Assembly: GCF_002994745.2 (NCBI RefSeq)
Contig: NC_037093.1
Span: 50,200,384 to 50,264,383 of the forward strand
DNA: 64,000 nucleotides
Direction of reading: 5' to 3'
Source of the DNA: Rosa chinensis
Taxonomy: Eukaryota; Streptophyta; Magnoliopsida; Rosales; Rosaceae
The notes beneath the pieces were generated by a model. That model was not told where the DNA came from. It saw only the letters and a list, made by a program, of their open reading frames with translations, and ran no database searches. The translations under genes and the position numbers were made by a program. Shown piece after piece: positions 57,033 through 64,000 of this stretch (its first letter is position 1; every line of letters starts with the position of its first letter).

Positions 57033-58324
57033 GCAACAAAGTATAGGAGCTTTTGACACCATTACATAAGAACATATCATATTTCACATAACTCATAAAG
57101 GTTGAATCGCCACAGCTCAATGATAACAATTGAAGGAAGCCGAAAGGTTCACCTTCATCTTCTAGGGTAGAAACTTCATCTGCTATCTCTGCTACAGGCC
57201 TTTCAACTGCATTGGACGATCATCCCAATCTGAAGCCAGTGGCGCACTCTTGTTAACTGAATCCTGAGGAGCTACAGATGGTGCAGGTTGACCTTTAGCA
57301 ACGCGTAACTTCAAAAAAGAATAAAGCAGAAAATTTGGGTCAAATGGTCAAATACAATCGTTGCTCTGCATAGCCATAGTTGTCAACTGGACTAGTTCCA
57401 TTAACATCAGGCACCACATAATCTCTAGTATGAGTTAAAAAAAAAAAAATTAATGCCATTTTAACTAAAAATAGCTCAAAAGATATGAGACCATGATCGA
57501 GTATGAACATGATTTCAAGTCAAGTTGCTATCGGTACTTAATTACTGAAGACAAAGTATAGATCACTAAGAGCAAGTTCACCCATTGGGTTACCATGACA
57601 CATACTATTCATTGCTTTTTAGTGTTTATTTTCACTCTCTGGGTCACCATGTCTTTTTTTTTTTGTGTGAACTTAGATTTTAAGAAGTTTTTATATGTTG
57701 TTAAGCACAACTTTTTTTCCTTTAATTATGATGTGCTACGTTATATGTGGGACTGTGTGAGTCAGATACACAAAGCACAACTATAAAATTACTGCATCTT
57801 ATATGCACCTCTTATTCATAACTGTGTAGATACAGAAGTTGTGAATTCTGTTTCTAGGATTAATGACCCATAAAGAATGTTGTTTATCTTTGTTAAAGCT
57901 AAATTTTGATTTTGGCCTTTATAATCATGGCAAGTATTTATCTAACAAAGACATAAGTATAATTGAAAATGTTAAGAGAAGTTACCATTCAAGTTAATAT
58001 ACTGAACCTGATACAAAAGAACTAACCACTCATATTTACTCTTTTATTGTAGATGGACACAACAATAACTTACAAGGATATGGAGACCGAAAAAGTTGAA
58101 CACTGACAAATATGATGGGCTTCATTAATTTTCTTAAAGCTGCAATCCATGAAATCTCTCTCTACTTGCTCAATTGTAATATGATGTACATATCATATTT
58201 TTATGTATACAAGTTATCCTCTAAGTTTCAGTTCCAAGCAAGTAACTGTTCCATTATGTAGTGATTGATTTTAGTTCAATCTTGAAGTATATCTTTCCTC
58301 AAAATTATCATCCTAACAAAAAAA
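56997..58324. other. Unassigned sequence, possibly body of the first Helitron
   Basis: Bases 57100-57330 read on the - strand as a Pro/Ser/Asp-rich peptide with SVAPQDSVNKSAPLASDWDD, perhaps the end of a captured gene. A frameshift is needed to continue and no family could be named. The remainder is A+T-rich. A Helitron 3' terminus follows at 58325-58390, so this stretch may be that element's body; its 5' end was not found. Confidence 0.3.
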
Positions 58325-58390
58325 AACCCGCACTATCGCACGGGAGAATTAGCTCCAAACCCCGCAGCAAAGCGCGGGCAATATTGCTAG
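58325..58390 (+). mobile_element. Helitron 3' terminus (element 1)
   Basis: AACCCGCACTATCGCACGGG is followed by CCCCGCAGCAAAGCGCGGGC and, 10 bases on, ends in CTAG with a T next. CCCGC/GCGGG forms a hairpin with loop AGCAAAGC just before the CTRR end, the defining 3' structure of plant Helitrons. Confidence 0.75.
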
Positions 58391-58392
58391 TT

Positions 58393-61300
58393 TCTGACTA
58401 TACTAAAACGCAAATCGCTAAAAGACAAACGAAATGAGCAGTCAATTGACGATTATGCGCTACATTTTTCTGGTCTTTTGCTTGATTGCCCCCTACAGGT
58501 GTTGGCTGTGCATGAGGCCGTGTTGATATTGCTTGCTCTGCATGTTTGCTCTGGAGAAGGACACATCTTCTTTCTTTTGGGTTTTGGTGTTCGCTCGAGA
58601 GAAAAAGAGAGAGCGAATAGAACAGGGGAAGAAGGGAGAGAACGCAGAGAAGCGGAGGAGGGGGACGAGAAGCTCTCAGGTTTTTGTTTTGATTGCGCAA
58701 GAGTTTTGCTATTTTCTTTTTTCGGAATCAAAACCCGATCTGTTTGTAGGTATTGGTATTTTTTCCCCCTGGAATTTCTGGGTTTGCATGGTTTTTGCGA
58801 TCATCTGAATGATGAGTTTGATTGTATGAGCTTAATGTCTGTGTTCAAGGCGTGCGAAGCGCTGGTTTTTGGTATTAGAGTTTCTGATGCTAATGAGTTC
58901 GATTTGTCTCTTGTCTAGAATCTCTTCTTTTTTGCTTCTGGGGCTTCCTATTTGCTGATTTCGGTGAGTTGTTTGTGTTCTATTTTGTATTGGAATGGTT
59001 TTTTTTTTTTTTTGTTTTGATTTTGGTGGATTCAGGTCTAATCGATTTTTTATTTTTATTTTTAATTTTGTTTCTGCTTTTGCTGTTCATTCTCTACCCG
59101 TTGCCGTTGCTGCTCTCCGGTTTTGTTGTTCGCTCTGCATGCATCGATTGGCTCTTCATTCTCTTCTTTAGCTTTTTTAGTTCTTCATATCTTTTGTTCA
59201 AATCCTTTTGAGTTTGGTTATTTGCATAAGGGGTTTGTCTTATATGCATATGGTGCATGGTTGAGCTGAGAATAAATTAGACGGTTGATGCATATGGTGC
59301 ACAAACCTTAAATTGCAGAATGCCTATTTGAAATTGCAGAATGGTTGAATCATTTGTTAATTGATGTTTTAGTTCCCATGCTTTTTTAGTTCCATATTCT
59401 GGTTGTGGATGATAGCATCATACATAGGAAGGTCATTGAAAAGCTATATAATATTTCTTGCTCTAACGGTAGCTAGATGTCTGTGAATGAGTCACTGCAA
59501 GAAACATTGGATTTTGTTTTGCAGTGACTGCTTTTGATAGTGGAACCGGGGTTTTAAGATAACTACGGGTGAGTGCTTTTGCTTTTAGTTGTGTTTCTGT
59601 TGCACCTATTTTTTATCTGCTGAGGAAATTACAATGCAGCTGTTGTTTAGTCTCTTGAAATTGAGGTTCTTCTGATTCTTTGTGTGGTTGTAGTCTTTGT
59701 TGTTGATAGTTCTCTTAAGTTTAGTTGTCTTGGAAACTCTTACTTTATAAGTAACGAAGTTCAACATCCATATTCACAATATATTTACCAGCAATAGTTA
59801 GATTGAGATTATGAATGAGAGGATTAAGGGAGAGATAATGGGTCAACCTCTTATGAAGCAATGGGAATAATTTATATTTCGATATTGTATTTGTACTTGA
59901 AAACATTCAGTATTCATCATGTTCTTATTTTCAGTATTGTTTGGTTTCAATATGACATGGATAAGCAGCAAAGTGTAAGTAGTAAGGATTAAGCCTTAGT
60001 GTGTTTATGTTTATAAGGCCAAACAATTGATACTTCTGTGGTATTATTACTCTTATGATTAGCAGATTGCATAATGGAGTCCATTATACTTGCCAAGTAG
60101 ATTTCTTATACAGTTTCAATGGTATGTAGGAAAAGAGTGGCAAAATTGCAAATGATTTTCTAATACCTCCGCCACTTGAATCTTAATATCTATCCGGCAT
60201 CCCACATCTTACTTCTTTTCAGTTTTCTCTCCCTTCTTTGATAAGTAGATATTTACATTATTGAAAGGTAATAGCCACATTGTGCAGTCGGTACATGAAA
60301 ATGTAGAGACCATTTTTTTACTTTCAATTTTATTTGTGTTATCAATGTAGTTACTTCCCTGCGTTATCAATGTAGTTACTTCCCTGCATTGTTCCTTCTT
60401 CTGTGGTTATCTAACAGAGTCCACTTGAAAACCATATGTTTCTTTTTATCGAACAGTTATAGAAGATTGACAACTTTGTGGCTTTAAATGATGCAGTGAT
60501 AGTGTGAATCTGTTTTTGTATAATCACTTAATTTTCAAATTCGTTTGTTCTGCTTAGCCAAGTTTAGATTTTAACAAATAGCATTGTTTAGTTGCCATTG
60601 TCTTTTGTCACTGAGTTTCTTGGCTTGGATTCTGTTTTTTTTTTGCAGTGTTTCATATTTCTAATCAAAAGGAGAATAATGATGCAATAGCTGAAAATAT
60701 TAAACAGGTAAATATTCACAATTGATCTCCTTTTCATTGAATTTGTGCGTTCAGCTTAAACAGCTAAAAAGAATGTCATGTGCTCATATTTCTTATGATG
60801 ATCTAGCTTTACATTTCAGTTAGCTTAAGGCTCTATATCTTATGTATATATAGATTGTGAGCAGGTTCTGAATATAAAGAAAAACAAATTAAGACAAACA
60901 CATAGGCATGGAAATAAAAAACAAAAACCACATCTAAATGGAACCCTTGCTCAACTGACGTAAAAGCATAGGATACTTCATTAGCAGGATGCATCAGCAA
61001 AAGACATATTAAATCAGAAGCATACTTAGTATTTCTGTAATATATATGAATCTGCATAGCTTTTGTGTATTGTATTAAATATTCGCATGAGAAACAATCA
61101 TGCATATACTCCCACATTTCAAGAAATCACATATGTTAGGGGTTTTAAATTGACTTCTGTATGACTTTGAGGATAAGGTTCCAACTTGATTATCGAGCAT
61201 GAAAGTGCATTTGGATATTGTTCCTGTTGCATTCAGGAGCCCTGCTCCTCTTGAAGCATAACTCACCCCACAGAATATTGCTTTCCCTGTAGCGTTGGGA

Positions 61301-62085
61301 GCTAGAAGTGAAACTACATAGTTTAGTTGTCTCAGTTCTTCACTTGCATATAAACAGAACAACAAAGTCAAGGTAAATTTTATAACATTCCTTTGCTTCC
61401 CTTGCAGTTTTAGTAGCTAAAAATGGAACTGCATAGTTTGGTTGTAAAATAGAACATTACCAAACATGCTGGAAAATTATTCCAAATTATATTTGTAGTT
61501 ACGCATAAGTGAAGTGTCTGCAGCCATGTATATATAAAGAAGTAGTAGTTCAAGTAATCAACCGTTTTTCAAGAAACAATCCAATTCAATAATAATTAAT
61601 AGCAACATGCTTCAATTCATTCAGTTAGTTGTTTGTTAAAAACAGTAAGATTTTGAAGCATTGTGTGCTTGGACAATTAGCTTTTGCCAGTTTAGATATT
61701 TAAATGACATTGATTTTCCTTGCAGGTTTCATTTAGGTCATTGTTCGTGCACTCAGAGCTGGATTAGTTGGATCTTTCTATGCAAATATATTGACCTTCT
61801 GTATTTCAGGTTAACTATTTTTGGAATCGATCAAACACGTGTGTAGAATAGCCTAGGTCTATAATTTGCTTGCTTGGGCAGCTTAAACAAATCAAGTTAA
61901 TTGTTGACAAGCTACTAATTTAACTTGAGGCTTTTGAGTAAATTTCCTACTTGCTCCATAAGTAAATCTCAGTTGGATTGTCTTGGGTTAAAATTTATTT
62001 TGTATGTAATGTTTATAAATGCAGTACTATTAAATTGAATCATAGCAATGATAAACCCGCAGCATCGTGCGGGCTTTATACCTAA
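58393..62085 (+). mobile_element. Helitron 2, about 3.7 kb, non-autonomous, carrying gene pieces
   Basis: It starts TCTGACTATACTAAAACG, matching the TC + TATACTAAAACG form of plant Helitron 5' ends, and ends ACCCGCAGCATCGTGCGGGC then TTTATACCTAA|T. CCCGCA/TGCGGG is the terminal hairpin, and CTAA followed by T is the required end. The left neighbour base is T rather than the expected A. No RepHel protein is encoded. Contents include a purine-rich 5'-leader-like segment (58550-58700), a T-rich stretch (58970-59210), a splice-flanked exon-like block (60649-60707, between TTTTTGCAG and GGTAAAT) and a GDSL lipase fragment. Confidence 0.7.
61110..61350 (-). pseudogene. GDSL esterase/lipase fragment carried by the Helitron
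   Basis: The - strand reads ELRQLNYVVSLLAPNATGKA, IFCGVSYASRGAGLLNATGT and then MLDNQVGTLSSKSYRS. L-A-P-x-x-x-G-x-x-I-x-x-G-V-x-Y-A-S-x-x-x-G-x-L-N-x-T-G is the block II/III region of plant GDSL lipases. An AG acceptor-like site precedes it. The catalytic Ser (GDS) and Asp-His regions are absent, so this is a single captured exon region. A further frame at 60833-61117 is probably not coding. Confidence 0.65.
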
Positions 62086-62439
62086 TTTAATATGTAAGAG
62101 CATCACGTATTCATTCACATGCCATGCTCAGTCTTTTTTAAATTTCAATGCAGTCACTTATTTGTAATCTTTATAATCAAAGCATGTGCTTTAACACGAA
62201 GATTTTCCATTTTCATTTTACAAGGGCTTAGGTCAAACTGATCTACCATTGGGGGCAACCAATAATGACATGACATGTGTAAGTTTAGGACAAACGCAAG
62301 GAGTAACAGTAAAGCGGACAAAATAAATTGAACAAAAGCAATACGCATTGAGCTAAGTTAAGCAAACGCATAGCGAACCCATGCCTGTAAAATGAGTGTA
62401 AATTAGGACTACACTCACAAGCCAATTGTCTGCTGCCAT
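62086..62439. other. Intergenic sequence
   Basis: Between the Helitron end and the poly-G tract. No feature was recognised. Confidence 0.35.
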
Positions 62440-62469
62440 GGGGGGGGGGGGGGGGGGGGGGGTGGGGGG
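62440..62469. repeat. Poly-G tract
   Basis: Twenty-three consecutive G residues (62440-62462), one T, then six G. The true length may differ because such tracts are hard to sequence. Confidence 0.8.
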
Positions 62470-62625
62470 CGCATAAAAGATAAAAAGATCTAAATCTCAT
62501 AGCATAAAACATAGAAAGATCTAAATCTCAAAAGGTAGCTTTGGGTTTCAAGCGGGCATAGCATAAAACATAAAAAGATCTATATCTCAAAAGTCAGCTT
62601 TGGGCTTCAAGCGGGGTAACCCTCC
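62470..62625. repeat. Short tandem repeat of CATAAAA-AGATCTA units
   Basis: Three imperfect units are built on GCATAAAACATAAAAAGATC followed by TAWATCTCAAAAG. The last two continue into AGCTTTGGGTTTCAAGCGGG (from about 62538) and AGCTTTGGGCTTCAAGCGGG (from about 62597). The first unit is partial. Confidence 0.7.
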
Positions 62626-63191
62626 CAAGTGTGTTTATACACTCGAACAGGCCTCTTCGGCTTCTTTTCATCCTCCTTCTTGTTCGTCTTTTTCTCCTTC
62701 TCTTCCTCTGCGTCTGGAGGACCGTCTTTCAACCCCTTCAGCTGCTCCAATATGTGCTTTTTGGCAGCCACGATGATTCCCTTCTCCAGCTGTTTAGTTT
62801 CTGCATTCTTGTAAAACAATTCTTCAACATCCGGCAGGTTGTCAATTATATGCCAAGGGATTTGGGGTTTTTGAAGGAATTTAGCTCCACTAATTTCTTG
62901 AAAGGTCTCCTTCAGCATCCCTAAAAAGGAATTGACCGCCATTGAAGCACAACCTCCAAATTTCAGAACAACTCGATCATGGTGCACGTCATACTCGAGT
63001 TGCACATAGATTTTTAACGGCCTGTTTCCCACAGCGTGCTTCTGGTTGAAGAACAAGTCGTTTTTAATTTCTCCTGTCTGTTGTAGTAAAACGTATTGTT
63101 CACACCTCTTACCTTTTTCGAGTTGTTGAAGCTTGCTGACTTCCTTCAGGAGAATTTCGCGAAGAGTCGGAACTTACGGTGTCTCTGGCAT
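62607..63191 (-). pseudogene. Unidentified coding sequence, tandem copy 1
   Basis: On the - strand ATG at 63191 starts MPETP, is followed at once by a stop where copy 2 has Gln, then continues VPTLREILLKEVSKLQQLEK and KNDLFFNQKHAVGNRPLKIY. Later come HDRVVLKFGGCASMAVNSFL, FQEISGAKFLQKPQIPWHII, DNLPDVEELFYKNAE and GIIVAAKKHILEQLKGLKDG. A Lys/Glu-rich tail ends VRVYKHTWEGYPA. Mixed hydrophobic/charged, no signal peptide or membrane segment, about 195 aa if the stop were absent. I do not recognise the family. The conserved protein-like sequence between copies suggests descent from a real gene. Confidence 0.5.
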
Positions 63192-63376
63192 TTCTCGTAG
63201 CCGGAACTTTGGCCGGAGTTGTGAGAACTTGGCACATAGCCCAAGTTTGAGGGGTTGGAGGTCAGTGAAGGAGGAGGAGGGGAAGGAGAGGGAGAGGGAG
63301 GTGGTGGTGTTGGGCTTGGGAATGCAGAAACTTGTTGTTAAAGCTACAACCATTTTGCTGATTGTTGAGAAAGAAG

Positions 63377-63949
63377 CTATAAGTATTTATACACTTGAAC
63401 ATGCCTCTTCGGCTTCTTTTCCTCCTCCTCCTTCTTCTTCTTCTTCTTTTTCTCCTTCTCTTCCTCTGCGTCTGGATGACCGTCTTTCAACCCCTTCAGC
63501 TGCTCCAATATGTGCTTTTTGGCAGCCACGATGACTCCCTTCTCCGGCTGTTTAGTTTCTGCATTATTGTAAAACAATTCTTCAACATCCGGCAGGTTGT
63601 CAATTAAATGACAAGAGATTTGGCGATTTTGAAGGAATTGAGCTCCACTAATTTCTTGAAAGGCCTCATTCAGCAGCCCCAAAAAGGAATTGACCGCCAT
63701 TGAAGCACAACCTCCAAATTTCAGAACAACTCGATCGTGGTGCACGACGTACTCGAGTTGCACATAGATTTTTAACGGCCTGTTTCCCACAGCGTGCTTC
63801 TGGTTGAAGAACACGTCGTTTTTAATTTCTGTTGTCTGTTGCAGTGAAACGTATTGTTCACACCTGTTACTTTTTTAGAGTTGTTGAAGCTTGCTGACTT
63901 CCTTCAGGAGAACTTCGGGAAGAGTCGGAACTTGCGGTGTCTCCGGCAT
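63377..63949 (-). pseudogene. Unidentified coding sequence, tandem copy 2
   Basis: Same sequence as copy 1 displaced by 758 bp. The start MPETPQVPTLPEVLLKEVSK is intact, but a stop follows in KLQQL-stop-K, where copy 1 has Glu. The frame is then open to the end at 63377. The acidic/basic tail is a longer Lys run (expanded AAG/GAA codons) and ends VQVYKYL. Upstream homology continues to the window edge, so further copies may lie beyond it. Confidence 0.5.
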
Positions 63950-64000
63950 TTCTCGTAGCCGGAACTTTAGCCGGAGTTGTGAGAACTTGGCACATAGCCC

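Noticed and set aside
58969..59211. Phe/Leu-rich, membrane-like 80-codon frame
   Set aside because: Product of a T-rich low-complexity stretch inside a Helitron; no start context or homologue seen.
63133..63607. Frames on the + strand across the tandem coding copies
   Set aside because: They are antisense to the conserved protein sequence; Leu runs come from the Lys/Glu codon repeats of the other strand.

Overview
This window is nuclear DNA of a flowering plant: A+T-rich, with spliced genes carrying GT..AG introns, a telo-box/TATA promoter on a ribosomal protein gene, and every major class of plant transposon. Gene content and repeat style suggest a eudicot, plausibly Rosaceae; that placement is inference. 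Only three genes look intact, and all lie between about 44 and 54 kb: a SUVR-type histone lysine methyltransferase (ten coding exons, + strand), a chloroplast-type glutathionyl-hydroquinone reductase (three exons, - strand, converging on the SUVR 3' end), and an intronless cytosolic ribosomal protein L23/uL14 gene (+ strand).

The rest is a transposon graveyard with captured and duplicated gene pieces. 1.4-5.8 kb: a decayed CACTA (En/Spm) element whose Ulp1-like protease reading frame is split onto opposite strands, as if its end had inverted. 6.5-13.3 kb: a broken gypsy-type ORF (Transposase_28-like) on the - strand, a 1.87 kb solo LTR, and a degenerate LTR-like region with a ~60 bp tandem repeat. 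14.0-16.5 kb: a Copia-like LTR remnant, then the first copy of a kinase/KEN-like fragment that recurs at 38.2-41.5 kb. 17.7-19.5 kb: a chimera of a WEB-family coiled coil and an internally deleted CLC chloride channel, directly abutting a polypurine tract and a 248 bp LTR. 21.1-21.7 kb: a LINE 3' end.

21,963-33,857 is a three-level nest whose boundaries can be read from the sequence: an outer Mutator-like element of about 0.7 kb (imperfect 9 bp target duplication), holding a ~2.2 kb Pack-MULE-like element (perfect 9 bp duplication TTTATTTAT) that had captured part of a 9-cis-epoxycarotenoid dioxygenase gene, which is itself split by a 9,012 bp non-autonomous LTR retrotransposon (5 bp duplication GATCC, apparently identical 2,839 bp LTRs). 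The LTRs carry the most unusual signal found: about ten short hairpins with a nearly constant loop and different but self-complementary stems.

34-43 kb: LINE RNase H and reverse-transcriptase fragments, a TOPLESS co-repressor fragment, a CACTA-like non-coding region, the duplicated KEN-like fragments, and a 723 bp sibling of the outer MULE. 54.8-57.0 kb: a LINE 3' end, a degenerate tandem repeat, and the second member of a foldback MITE family. 58.3-62.1 kb: a Helitron 3' terminus immediately followed by a second Helitron (5' TC.., 3' hairpin + CTAA) carrying a GDSL lipase fragment. 62.4-64.0 kb: a poly-G tract and a 758 bp tandem duplication of an unidentified, nonsense-bearing coding sequence.
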